Shown in pieces: positions 7,048 to 15,770 of a stretch of DNA of 57,658 bases (position 1 is its first letter; each line of letters starts with the position of its first letter). Location: NCBI GenBank assembly GCA_944389975.1, contig CALXOH010000049.1, positions 1-57,658 of the forward strand, in the 5' to 3' direction. Below the pieces are notes generated by a model. The model made no database searches and had not been told where the DNA came from. It worked only from the letters and a program-made list of their open reading frames with translations. This stretch comes from an uncultured Spirochaetaceae bacterium. Lineage in GTDB: Bacteria; Spirochaetota; Spirochaetia; Sphaerochaetales; Sphaerochaetaceae. Both the position numbers and the translations under genes were made by a program.

Positions 7048-9221
7048 ATGAACGAAACTCCGAAAGAAAGAGAGCCATGGTGATCGAAGAAGAAGTAGAT
7101 GCTCACATCCCCGAAATCCGTCGGATAGCCCAGTGCGACCTTTCCCCCGAGGGAGTAATCCGATATGAGGGCGAACGGGATGAGGTTGTCGCTTTTCGCC
7201 CAAAGCCTCTGGTGGTGCTTTTGCGGGTTCTCATACCCTTCTGCAACGAACGCAACATCGAAGTAGAGGTTTGCCGGGAGGAAGAACCGCAACCCGAGAA
7301 TGGCTGATACGTAATCCCTTGTCATGAACCCTCCTTCGGTGACCATGTAGCTTGATCCCAGAAGCGGATCGTATCGGGATGCGAACAGATCCATGTCAAA
7401 GAGGACGTTCATGAATGGAACTTCGGTCTGGAAGTTCGATTCGAACGAAAATTCCCCTTTGTAGAACAACTCCCCTTCGAGTGCGATCGAAAAATCGAAG
7501 TTGAATCCGAATCCGGTCGTGTCCGCGCCGCGCCCGACATAATTCTTGTACTCGACGAAAAGTGATGAGAGCGGATGGATCACGAACTCGCGTGGCCTGT
7601 CAGGAATTGAGGCGTCAACGCTCCTTATCTCCCCCAAGACTGCAATGTCGAGGTCGAATGTCAGGCCTAAGTTGAATTCGTTTGCAATGTCGTATGAAAG
7701 ACCCGATGAGAAAGAAGAACCGAAATCGGTAGTGTCGATCTTGTCGATCCTCCTTGGTTTTGAAAGCATCGACAACGAACCGACCCCGACGCGCCCTTCG
7801 AGAAAGAGCATCAGGCTGTCATCATCCAAAAACGTATGGTAGTAGCCGACTAATAGATCGGAGTACGAATCTATATCCAATCCGATTGCAACGTTCCCGC
7901 TCTCTCCGAGCCCGAGGTCCAGCAAGAGATCGAAGACAGGAACGAAGCTGAACGAAAAATCGTTGTTCTTGACCTGGTATGTGCCCCTGGCATCGAGTGA
8001 AAGGCCCACCGAAAGGGATGATGGAAGCTTCTCATACTCCTCGACTTCCAAGTCGATCCTCCCATCTTTTGAGAGTGAATATGTGATTGAGAGAAGGTTC
8101 TCCTTTTCCTTTATGTATCTCAGAAGCTCTTCAAGTGCCTTTGCGTTCTCTTTGTCAAAAGGTTTTGAGAGGAACTTGTCGAACTCCTTGTAGTACTCTT
8201 CAAGCCCCGGGTAGGAGATCGAAGTTATGATCAAAGGCTCGATCTCGGAGTACCTGACGACCTTCTCATCGGATGTACCCAGGATCTCTTCCAGTTCGTC
8301 GAAAACTTCCTTGTTCTCCTCTACGCACACATCACCCTTTTCAAGTATCTTCCCGCTTGATGCGAAATCCAGAACGCCGAATTCGCGTACATCGGGGATG
8401 AGCATGTAGTCAGTCTCCCTGTAGCTCTCTTCTATCCCCTCGAGCGTTATCATATCGAGAAAAACGCTCAACAGCCCTGTGAGCGTTCCTATGTTTTCTT
8501 TGTTTACGTTGTTGCTCTCGAGAGTGTTGTTCACATCAACGGAGAGTATCAAGTCGGAATCTAGTTCCTTTGCAACGCTTACCGGGATGTTATCCACCAG
8601 TCCGCCGTCGACTATGTACCTTCCATCCTCGAGCTCCACCGGAATGAAAGCAATCGGAATCGATATCGACGCGCGTATTGCATCGAAGAAGTCACCTTGA
8701 GAGAACACGACCTTCCTACCGTTTCCGATGTCGGTTCCGACAGCCCTGTACGGGATTGAGAGTTCATCGAAGTCGGTTACGCTCAATACGGATGCGAGGT
8801 TTTCCCTGATGAAGGATGCGACCAAGGCGTCGTCTATCAGACCGTTGGTCGAGCCTATGTTGTCATCGGAAAAACGTATGACTGCAATGTTGTTGAGAAA
8901 ATCCTCACCGCTTCCTCGAAGCCTTGACTCGGTTCCCCTGACGTTGAATTTCTGGAAAAGGATGGGAAGATCCGTATTTTCGACAAGCGTTCTTATCTCA
9001 TCCCCCGAATAGCCCGCTGCATAGAATGCCCCTACCAATGCACCCATCGACGTTCCGATCACGTAGTCGGGCTTTATTCCACGCCTGTCAAGCTCTTGGA
9101 GGATCGGGATGTGCGCAATTCCACGGGCACCGCCCCCTGAGAGCACCAAAGCGAAGGTAGGCTTTGAGAAAATGGGCAGCGAGAGCATCAAAAGGAGAAA
9201 GAGAGCAAAAGCCTTCTTCAT
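7044..9221 (-). CDS. Patatin-like phospholipase with C-terminal outer-membrane barrel
   Basis: A 725-aa protein: signal peptide (about 1-19), patatin domain (about 23-300) and a long beta-rich C-terminus likely to be a BamA/D15-type barrel ending in SFGVSFI, an outer-membrane style C-terminus with a terminal isoleucine. The catalytic dyad is intact: the oxyanion hole GGGARG (29-34), nucleophile S58 in GTSMG and D205 in DGG. This matches the PlpD/FplA architecture (type Vd secretion), in which a patatin lipase is linked to a barrel; a POTRA-like linker may lie around 340-400. Start at 9221 follows a GGGGGAG site, 2 nt after the fmt stop. Expected role: an outer-membrane or surface phospholipase A1/A2-like lipase. 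Confidence 0.88.
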   Translation of the reverse strand: MKKAFALFLLLMLSLPIFSKPTFALVLSGGGARGIAHIPILQELDRRGIKPDYVIGTSMGALVGAFYAAGYSGDEIRTLVENTDLPILFQKFNVRGTESRLRGSGEDFLNNIAVIRFSDDNIGSTNGLIDDALVASFIRENLASVLSVTDFDELSIPYRAVGTDIGNGRKVVFSQGDFFDAIRASISIPIAFIPVELEDGRYIVDGGLVDNIPVSVAKELDSDLILSVDVNNTLESNNVNKENIGTLTGLLSVFLDMITLEGIEESYRETDYMLIPDVREFGVLDFASSGKILEKGDVCVEENKEVFDELEEILGTSDEKVVRYSEIEPLIITSISYPGLEEYYKEFDKFLSKPFDKENAKALEELLRYIKEKENLLSITYSLSKDGRIDLEVEEYEKLPSSLSVGLSLDARGTYQVKNNDFSFSFVPVFDLLLDLGLGESGNVAIGLDIDSYSDLLVGYYHTFLDDDSLMLFLEGRVGVGSLSMLSKPRRIDKIDTTDFGSSFSSGLSYDIANEFNLGLTFDLDIAVLGEIRSVDASIPDRPREFVIHPLSSLFVEYKNYVGRGADTTGFGFNFDFSIALEGELFYKGEFSFESNFQTEVPFMNVLFDMDLFASRYDPLLGSSYMVTEGGFMTRDYVSAILGLRFFLPANLYFDVAFVAEGYENPQKHHQRLWAKSDNLIPFALISDYSLGGKVALGYPTDFGDVSIYFFFDHHGSLSFGVSFI

Positions 9222-9223
9222 CA

Positions 9224-10159
9224 CTACTCCCCCAAAACCTTTCCAAATATATCCTTTCTGCCGTTTACAAAGCTCTTTGCATCCATCTCCTTCCGGCATG
9301 CTTCCTGCACTCTTGTGACGTAGAGGTAGCCGTTCCCGGTTGCAACCTTCAAACCCTTTCCGTCCTCGTATGAAACGATCGTTCCGGGAATCTCCCCGTT
9401 CGTCTTTTCAAACGGAGCGAACACGGATGATGAAACGCCCAAGAGATAGAACGGACACCCGTCGAGGGTAGTAGTACCCTTCGGCCACGGATAAAGCGCG
9501 CGTATCAGGGCGTGAAGCTCTTCGGCGCTTTTCGAGAAGTCCAGGATGCCGTCCTCTTTCCTGATGAAATTCGTGTATGAGCCATCCCCCTCCTGACGAT
9601 GAGGAGAAAACGCATCCGGATTTGAGAAGAATGAAGAGACCATATCCCTTGCCTTGATCGAAACAATCTCCTCAAGAGTCTTCCTGTCCTCTTTTCCGTC
9701 AAGAGGGAACTCCATGCTTGAAAACACATCCCCCTCGTCCACTTTCTCGCTTATATCCTGGATCGATATCCCATACTTCCCATCCCTGTTGAGTATGGTT
9801 GCATAAAGCGGTGCGCACCCCCTGTACTTCGGAAGGATCGATGGATGGATATTGTATTTTTCAGAAAAGCACGAGAGGAATTTCGGTCCGAATATCTTTC
9901 CATAGCAGAACGAAACAAGGGTATCTGCCTTCGCTTCCGCTACGATGTACTCCCTCTCCTTTCTACCTATCCTCTCGGGCTGGAAGACCGGGATTGAGAA
10001 AGAAAGTGCGATCTCCTTTATCTTCGGAGGAATCAGCTTGTTGCCGCGCTTTCCCCTCTGATCCGGAGCTGTGAGGAGCATCGAAACGAGGTTTTTCTCC
10101 ACGAGGGCTTCGAATGCGGGGATCGCTATATCCCCTGTTGCTGCAAAAACAATCTTCAC
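9224..10159 (-). CDS. Methionyl-tRNA formyltransferase
   Basis: A 311-aa formyltransferase that formylates initiator Met-tRNA with 10-formyl-THF. The N-terminal Rossmann domain carries FAATGDIA in place of the usual FxGTP-type loop and the catalytic-site region NIHPSILPKYRGCAPL (Asn/His), followed by a C-terminal OB-like domain. The length is typical (about 310-315). It overlaps def by 4 nt, the classic def-fmt pair, so the formyl group added here is removed by the upstream-encoded enzyme. Confidence 0.96.
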   Translation of the reverse strand: MKIVFAATGDIAIPAFEALVEKNLVSMLLTAPDQRGKRGNKLIPPKIKEIALSFSIPVFQPERIGRKEREYIVAEAKADTLVSFCYGKIFGPKFLSCFSEKYNIHPSILPKYRGCAPLYATILNRDGKYGISIQDISEKVDEGDVFSSMEFPLDGKEDRKTLEEIVSIKARDMVSSFFSNPDAFSPHRQEGDGSYTNFIRKEDGILDFSKSAEELHALIRALYPWPKGTTTLDGCPFYLLGVSSSVFAPFEKTNGEIPGTIVSYEDGKGLKVATGNGYLYVTRVQEACRKEMDAKSFVNGRKDIFGKVLGE

Positions 10160-10668
10160 TTCCTTTTCCTCTTCTCCTTCTTCTCCATCTTCCTCATCCT
10201 CTTTTCAATCTTCTCCTGATCCTCCGGAGGGAGGTAATCAACGAAGAGTTTTCCATTGAGGTGGTCGTTTTCGTGCTGGATCACACGTGCAAGGAGCCCT
10301 TCGGCCTCGATCGTGAACCTCTTTCCCTCGACATTCTGCGCCTGTACCTTTATCTTCTCAGGCCTCATTATGTTCCTGTACACGCCGGGCACTGACAAAC
10401 AGCCCTCCTCGTAAGGCACCTCTTCAAGGCTCGTTTCGATTATCTCGGGGTTCACGAATACGTATCGCGATCCGCTTCCCCTGTGCAAGTCGACGATGAA
10501 AAACCTCTCGGACACTCCGATCTGAGGTGCGGCAAGCCCTACACCGTCGGCATCATCCAACGTCTCGAACATCGCATCAATCAAAAGGGAAAATGCCGAA
10601 TCGAACACCTTCACATCCTTCGTCTTCTCTCTGAGGACATCCTCACCCAACCTGTATATCTCAAGCAT
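10156..10668 (-). CDS. Peptide deformylase
   Basis: A 170-aa metalloenzyme that removes the N-formyl group from nascent proteins. All three motifs are intact: GVGLAAPQIG (42-51), EEGCLSVPG with metal ligand C90, and HENDH with H132 and H136 as ligands and E133 as the catalytic acid. The C-terminus is an unusually basic tail (KKEKRKRK) that could help ribosome binding, as the C-terminal helix does in E. coli. It is the first gene after a 57-nt gap from priA, one of the few real gaps in the run. Confidence 0.96.
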   Translation of the reverse strand: MLEIYRLGEDVLREKTKDVKVFDSAFSLLIDAMFETLDDADGVGLAAPQIGVSERFFIVDLHRGSGSRYVFVNPEIIETSLEEVPYEEGCLSVPGVYRNIMRPEKIKVQAQNVEGKRFTIEAEGLLARVIQHENDHLNGKLFVDYLPPEDQEKIEKRMRKMEKKEKRKRK

Positions 10669-10725
10669 AATTTACTCCTATTGAAACAATGAAATTCTAT
10701 ATTCATCCGTTCTTCGGGGCAACCG

Positions 10726-12705
10726 TCACGATATGTCCACCGGATCCACATCAATCTCAAGGTACGCGCCCGAAGGAACCTTATAAAGCGCTTCAACTTC
10801 ATCAAGCAGGACAAGAAGCCTTGAAAAGGCCTTTTCCTTTGAAGAGATGAGCACATGATATCTATAGTATGTGTTTTTCCTCTCCACAAGGCAACTTGTT
10901 GCAGGATACACTTCGACCCCCTCCAGCTTTGATGTGAGCGCTCTCAAAACCCTCTCCAGCTCAAATGCGCCGGTCCGCGCCTTCTCCTCGACTTTCGAAC
11001 GGAGCGTGTAATCCACGAGTCGTGAGTACGGGGGGAAATCCAAAGCCCGCCTTGCATCCAGTTCTTCGTAATAGAACTCTTCGTCCTCGTTGAGTTCTAT
11101 CGCCCTTATCGCGCGGTTTGCAACCTCCGAGGTCTGTACGATGACCTTTCCGTCGGGCCTGTAGCGACCGACGCGGCCTGCAACCTGCTTCAAAAGCTCG
11201 TAAGTCCTCTCATTGGCCCTGAACGAAGGAACGTGCAAGGAGATGTCTGCATTCACGACCCCCACGAGCGAGACCAGTGGGAAATTCAACCCTTTTGCAA
11301 TCATCTGTGTTCCGAGGAGTATGTCTATCCTCCCCTCTTTGAAGTCGCTTAAAACCTTTGCAATGTATTTCCTGTCCCCGCCCGATGCATCCGAGTCCAA
11401 CCGGCACACCTTCTTGAATGGAAAGAGCCTTCTGACTTCATCCTCTATCTGCTCGGTACCGAACCCAACCGATTTGATATCGTGGCTCGAACAGTTCGGG
11501 CAAACCTCGGGAAGCTTCTCGGAGTAGCCGCATATGTGGCACTCAAGACGGTGCCTTCTCTTGTGGTAAGTGAGCGAGACGGAACAGTTCGGGCATTGGA
11601 AAGTCTCCCCGCAGGTGTTGCAGTGTAGGCTCTCTGAGTACCCACGCCTATTCAGAAAGAGAATAACGCCCTTTCCCTCCTTGAATTCCCTCTCCATCTG
11701 GGTTTTAAGCGCATCTGAAATCAAAGTACGGGATGAGAGGATGTTGACGACCTTGACAGTCGGGAACGCGCCATCCCCGATCCTGTTTCTCATCCTTATC
11801 TCCTCAATCCTGCCATTTCTCATCGCTTCAAACGATTCGAATGAGGGGGTTGCAGAGCCCATCACCAATAGTGCGTCGTTGTACTCGCTTCTCATCTGGG
11901 CGATCTGACGCGCATGATAGCGCGGACTGTTTCCGCTTTTGTAGCTTTGCTCATGCTCTTCATCGAGGATTATGAGGCCGAGGTTTTCAAACGGAGCGAA
12001 GACAGCGCTCCGTGCACCGATTACGAACTTCACATCCCCGTTTCTTATCGCCCTATGAGCCTTCAGCCTTTGACTGGGTGTAAGGGATGAGTGCATGATC
12101 GCAACTTTCTTGTCAAAACGTTCGTACACTTCCGAAGAGACCTGCTCGGAAAGTGTTATCTCAGGCACCAGGAAAAGAACCTGCCTTCCTTTTTCGATCT
12201 CCTCCTCTGCAAGGCGCATGTAAACTTCGCTTTTGCCCGATCCTGTGACTCCGTAGATGTAGAAAACCCTCTTTCCATCCTTTCTTTTCTCCCTTATCTC
12301 GGAAAGCGCCCTCTCCTGATCGGGTGAGAGGTTCTCGATCCTCTTGAAAGACGACGGCATGAAAAGAGGTGATGACTCCACTTCCCTCCGTGCATTTGGA
12401 ACCATCAGCGAAAGCGCCTCCCCGACCGAGCACTTGTATAAGAAAGCCATCCTCCCGGCGAGGACAACCTGCTCTTTGGATATCACGCTCTCGTCGTCAA
12501 GCACCCTCTTTATCGCTTTGATCTCGTATCCGCACTCTCCGATCGAATCATCGACGCTGAGAACGAAACCCACGAGCTCCTTCTTCCTGTTTCCAAAAGG
12601 AACTATGACCCGCCTGTAGAGTATCTCCTCATCCGAGTCGAATGAGTAGGTGAACGTGCTGTTCTTCATTGGCACTTTCAATGCGACGTTGCAATACCGG
12701 ATCAT
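10726..12705 (-). CDS. Primosomal protein N' (replication restart helicase PriA)
   Basis: A 659-aa superfamily 2 helicase that reloads the replisome at stalled forks. The N-terminal DNA-binding domain (about 1-110) is followed by Walker A GVTGSGKSE and the DEEH box (LDEEHEQSYKS). The zinc-binding insert has CNTCGETFQCPNC and then CHICGY and CPNC, i.e. all eight expected cysteines. The start at 12705 overlaps the preceding stop codon as ATGA; a longer open frame upstream runs over the neighbouring gene and has no PriA similarity. The length is slightly shorter than E. coli PriA (732) but normal for the family. Confidence 0.96.
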   Translation of the reverse strand: MIRYCNVALKVPMKNSTFTYSFDSDEEILYRRVIVPFGNRKKELVGFVLSVDDSIGECGYEIKAIKRVLDDESVISKEQVVLAGRMAFLYKCSVGEALSLMVPNARREVESSPLFMPSSFKRIENLSPDQERALSEIREKRKDGKRVFYIYGVTGSGKSEVYMRLAEEEIEKGRQVLFLVPEITLSEQVSSEVYERFDKKVAIMHSSLTPSQRLKAHRAIRNGDVKFVIGARSAVFAPFENLGLIILDEEHEQSYKSGNSPRYHARQIAQMRSEYNDALLVMGSATPSFESFEAMRNGRIEEIRMRNRIGDGAFPTVKVVNILSSRTLISDALKTQMEREFKEGKGVILFLNRRGYSESLHCNTCGETFQCPNCSVSLTYHKRRHRLECHICGYSEKLPEVCPNCSSHDIKSVGFGTEQIEDEVRRLFPFKKVCRLDSDASGGDRKYIAKVLSDFKEGRIDILLGTQMIAKGLNFPLVSLVGVVNADISLHVPSFRANERTYELLKQVAGRVGRYRPDGKVIVQTSEVANRAIRAIELNEDEEFYYEELDARRALDFPPYSRLVDYTLRSKVEEKARTGAFELERVLRALTSKLEGVEVYPATSCLVERKNTYYRYHVLISSKEKAFSRLLVLLDEVEALYKVPSGAYLEIDVDPVDIS

Positions 12706-13361
12706 TTCCCGAGATGCTCCAAAGCAAATAGAAGATCCTCCATGACAGCCTTCTTGAGCTTGGGATTTGAAATGCACTCCTTCTGGCTGTATGTTGCGAT
12801 CGTCTCGACGCCGTTTATGTTGAAAACCTTCTTCCTCACATCGTCCATTTTCCCATGCCACCTCGATTTAAGCATGTAGCGCGCCGTATCGGAACCGAAA
12901 AGTATCATCAGACGGGGCTTGAGGAACGCCATCTCCGCCCTGAGATGTATCTTGCAGAGATCAGCGTACTTTTCATCGAATGTGTTGCTGTAGCACTTGA
13001 GGATGGAGGAAAGCCTCCGCTTTGAAAAACCCAGCTTCAATACGTTCTCCATCTCCTTCGTGTACATCACCTCCTCTTCCCTCGTCAAAAGCGATGCGGG
13101 GCTTGATGGAAGCGCGACGACCGAAAGCACATCGATCTGATCGAAAGGAAGATCGGGCGTGATGACCTTGCTACGCCAGAGCGGGCAGCTGTGGCAATCC
13201 CTGTAGTCGTCACCAGGAACGTTCCCCCCACTCTCTTTTCCTTGAAGCATCACAGTGTATTCCAGCTTGCCATCCTTCTCATGGAGGTAGTCTTTATCCA
13301 AAAGTGCTTTTGCATCATCCAGAAGCGAGAGGAGCAACTCCTTTCCGGTATCTTCCTTCAC
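12702..13361 (-). CDS. Degenerate family 4 uracil-DNA glycosylase-like Fe-S protein
   Basis: A 219-aa protein that aligns end to end with family 4 UDGs. Four cysteines sit where the [4Fe-4S] ligands belong: CHSC, then KC plus C with 13 residues between. The ILFGSDTARYML strand-helix and the NPKLKKAVMEDL C-terminus also match. Both catalytic motifs are lost, however: the GEAPG loop reads VALPSSP, and the ATYHP motif reads ATYSQ, without the histidine. It is therefore probably not an active UDG; it may be structural or a DNA-binding relative. I prefer the GTG at 13361, which overlaps the truA stop (GTGA) after GGGGGGAGGAG; an ATG at 13385 is the alternative. Confidence 0.7.
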   Translation of the reverse strand: MKEDTGKELLLSLLDDAKALLDKDYLHEKDGKLEYTVMLQGKESGGNVPGDDYRDCHSCPLWRSKVITPDLPFDQIDVLSVVALPSSPASLLTREEEVMYTKEMENVLKLGFSKRRLSSILKCYSNTFDEKYADLCKIHLRAEMAFLKPRLMILFGSDTARYMLKSRWHGKMDDVRKKVFNINGVETIATYSQKECISNPKLKKAVMEDLLFALEHLGK

Positions 13362-14203
13362 CTCTCCTCCCCCCTTTCGAACCATTCGTATTTCCCGCTG
13401 TCGTAACTCACTTCCGCAAGGTAAAGCCCGTCGGGTGGCGCTGTCTTTCCAACCTTCATGCGATCCTTTGACGCCAAAAGCTCCCTGAACTCGTCCTTGC
13501 TTTTTCCCTTCTTTGCAAATTCAAGCATGCTTCCGACCATGCTTCTCACCTGATGGTACAAAAATGCGTTCCCCGCAACCCTGTACCTTAGAAGGGGAAG
13601 TGAGAACTTGTCGCTTATCATATCCCATCCGGATACGTATACATCCCTCATCTTTGAAAGCGACTTGTCCCGGCTTGAGGAGAATGTAGTGAAGTCGTGC
13701 GTACCTTTCAATACCGACGCATAAGTATCCAAGAGATCGATCGGGGGAAGTTTCTCCACCTGGCACACGTAACCTGAATCAAATGGAAGGAACGACTGGT
13801 AGTCCTTGACAAGGTACCAATACTCCCTGCTCATCGTCGAATAACGGGCATGGAAAGGTCCTTCGGCATCCTCTGAAGAGAGGATTCTTATGCCCTTTTT
13901 AAGCCTTGTATTGAGTATGACTTTGAACTTTTCCCCGTCTATTCCGACCGGGAAATCAAAGTGTGCAACCTGCATCAACGCATGAACCCCGCTGTCGGTA
14001 CGGCCCGAGCCCTGCACCACGACCCGACGCGATAGCATCTCCGAAAGCACCCGCTCGATCTCCCCTTGGACCGAGACCTCCCCGTTCTGGCTTTGCCATC
14101 CGTGGAATAGCGAACCGTCGTATGAGAGCGTGAGGATCACCCGGCGCTCCCCCTCCTTCGGAAGGGGAAACGAATCAGGTCTCTTCCAGTCACTTCTCGC
14201 CAT
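13358..14203 (-). CDS. tRNA pseudouridine(38-40) synthase TruA
   Basis: A 281-aa pseudouridine synthase that modifies positions 38-40 of the tRNA anticodon stem. Visible are LSYDGSLFHGWQ, the catalytic aspartate D70 in GSGRTDSGVHA, the FHARYSTMSREYWYL motif and YHQVRSMVG. The N-terminus is about 15 residues longer than usual. It overlaps acpS by 14 nt upstream and the UDG-like gene downstream. Confidence 0.96.
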   Translation of the reverse strand: MARSDWKRPDSFPLPKEGERRVILTLSYDGSLFHGWQSQNGEVSVQGEIERVLSEMLSRRVVVQGSGRTDSGVHALMQVAHFDFPVGIDGEKFKVILNTRLKKGIRILSSEDAEGPFHARYSTMSREYWYLVKDYQSFLPFDSGYVCQVEKLPPIDLLDTYASVLKGTHDFTTFSSSRDKSLSKMRDVYVSGWDMISDKFSLPLLRYRVAGNAFLYHQVRSMVGSMLEFAKKGKSKDEFRELLASKDRMKVGKTAPPDGLYLAEVSYDSGKYEWFERGEER

Positions 14204-14549
14204 CGATCACAACCGCCGCAACAGCGACGCTCCTTTCATGGCTTATCGAAAGGTGCACGAAAGATCCTCTGACCTTCTCTTTCCCCTTTTCAGAGAGGAT
14301 TATGTATGGCTTACCCTTCTCATCGTCCCCGACAGAGACATCCTTCGGCCCTATCTCCCCGAATCCTTCCCCGAGCGCCTTCACGAACGCTTCCTTTGCA
14401 GCAAACCTCGATGCAAGGTACTCTGTGACATTCCCCCTCTTGTGCCATATCTCGAGCTCTTCCGGGGTGAAAAGCTTTGCAAGAAACGCTTCCGGACGGT
14501 CCTCGAAGCGGGATACTTCAACTACATCGATTCCTACTCCGCGGATCAT
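14190..14549 (-). CDS. Holo-[acyl-carrier-protein] synthase AcpS
   Basis: A 119-aa phosphopantetheinyl transferase that converts apo-ACP to holo-ACP, so it serves the ACP and FAS genes at 38-47 kb although it is in another operon. GIDVVEVSRF holds the Mg-binding aspartate (D8) and SRFAAKEAFVKALG the second ligand glutamate; SISHERSVAVA is the typical C-terminal strand. Length is normal for a trimeric AcpS. Overlaps of 4 nt (ybbR-like) and 14 nt (truA) indicate translational coupling. Confidence 0.96.
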   Translation of the reverse strand: MIRGVGIDVVEVSRFEDRPEAFLAKLFTPEELEIWHKRGNVTEYLASRFAAKEAFVKALGEGFGEIGPKDVSVGDDEKGKPYIILSEKGKEKVRGSFVHLSISHERSVAVAAVVIDGEK

Positions 14550-14944
14550 TTGGTCACCTCCGTAAAGAGTATGCGCACGCTCGACGGGTCTGCCCTCAGC
14601 GATATCGAATCACGCTGGTACACGTTCTGGTTGTACTCCAAAAGCACAGGGACCTGCACTATCCCTCCACCGCTTACGTTCGAGAAATCGGCGTGGGCAT
14701 GCACTTCCGCCGGGTCGACAAGGTATATCACATCCTCATCCCCGGAGATGACTACGTTTATCTTGGTCGGAACCAAGGATGATGGAGTGTAATCCCCTTT
14801 AGGGGGAAGCTGGACTGAAATAGGGATCGTGACGACCCTGTTCGTTATCGTCGAAAACTCGATTGCAAGGACTACAAAGAGCGCCAGTACCACGGAGAGC
14901 ACCTTCGCCCCCCAATTGGCTATGAGCTTATGATTCAACTTCAT
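14546..14944 (-). CDS. YbbR-domain protein (CdaR-like, short)
   Basis: A 132-aa protein with one N-terminal membrane helix (about 14-32) and a single YbbR-like beta domain outside the membrane. Its position, overlapping the 3' end of cdaA by 17 nt, is the conserved place of CdaR, the regulator that binds diadenylate cyclase CdaA. Firmicute CdaR has several YbbR repeats; this one has only one or a little more, so it is a minimal version. Function as a CdaA partner is inferred from synteny. Confidence 0.8.
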   Translation of the reverse strand: MKLNHKLIANWGAKVLSVVLALFVVLAIEFSTITNRVVTIPISVQLPPKGDYTPSSLVPTKINVVISGDEDVIYLVDPAEVHAHADFSNVSGGGIVQVPVLLEYNQNVYQRDSISLRADPSSVRILFTEVTK

Positions 14945-15749
14945 TCGACTCTTTCTCCTTCACGTCCTTGGGCAGCACGTCCTTGTATGAGAACAGATCG
15001 AGGAGCACCGATTTGATCGTGCTGTTGTCAAGGTCATAGTAGATGTTCGCGTTGTACGCAAGCGAGATCGCACCGGTTTCCTCCGAAACCACAAGTGCAA
15101 TCGCATCCGAATTCTCAGCAAGCCCCAGCGCAGCCCTGTGCCTCGTACCGAAAGAGGCCTTGATTCCTGTCTGCTCTGAAAGAGGGAGGTAGCAAGCTGC
15201 ATAAGATATCCTTCCCGCTTCTATCACGGCAGCTCCGTCATGAAGCGGCGTATCGTGATCGAATATCGTCAGAAGCAACGTCGATGAGAGGTCTGCGTTA
15301 AGCCTTGTACCCGAATCAAGCACGCTCTTTATATCAGTGTGGCGCGGGAAGATTATCAAGGCACCCCTCTTCTTCTCGACGAGGATGTTGCACGCATTGA
15401 GAATCGAATCGATCTGTTCCCCCGTAGTCTGACCGCCCATGCGGAAAAACCCAGTCTTGCGCAAAAACGCGGAAGAGAACGCCCGTCTGAGTTCCGGATG
15501 GAAGAAGACGAGCATCAGCAGGAGAAGCGGAATGAATGCATTCTCAAGTATGTATTCGAGTACTGAGAGCTTGAAGAGGACGCAGAACGCATAAAAGAGC
15601 GCGTAAGAGACGCCAAGGAACATGGTCTGACGTCCGAGGTTGTCTGCCAATATCTCGTAAAGGCGGTAGAAAATAAAAGCGAGAATCGCCACTTGCACCA
15701 AAAGTCGTATGCAATCGGCCGGTGACAAACTGGAAACAACATCAAGCAT
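14928..15749 (-). CDS. Diadenylate cyclase CdaA
   Basis: A 273-aa membrane-bound cyclase that makes the second messenger c-di-AMP from two ATP. Three N-terminal membrane helices (about 15-90) precede the DAC domain with the DGA motif in HDTPLHDGAAVI and the GTRHRAALG motif, both intact, so it should be active. A good ribosome-binding site (GGAGG) lies about 10 nt upstream of the ATG. Only 21 nt separate it from the glpK stop and no hairpin is visible there, so it may be transcribed from the glpK promoter. Confidence 0.95.
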   Translation of the reverse strand: MLDVVSSLSPADCIRLLVQVAILAFIFYRLYEILADNLGRQTMFLGVSYALFYAFCVLFKLSVLEYILENAFIPLLLLMLVFFHPELRRAFSSAFLRKTGFFRMGGQTTGEQIDSILNACNILVEKKRGALIIFPRHTDIKSVLDSGTRLNADLSSTLLLTIFDHDTPLHDGAAVIEAGRISYAACYLPLSEQTGIKASFGTRHRAALGLAENSDAIALVVSEETGAISLAYNANIYYDLDNSTIKSVLLDLFSYKDVLPKDVKEKESNEVES

Positions 15750-15770
15750 CCCTTAGAACTCCTCCATAGC

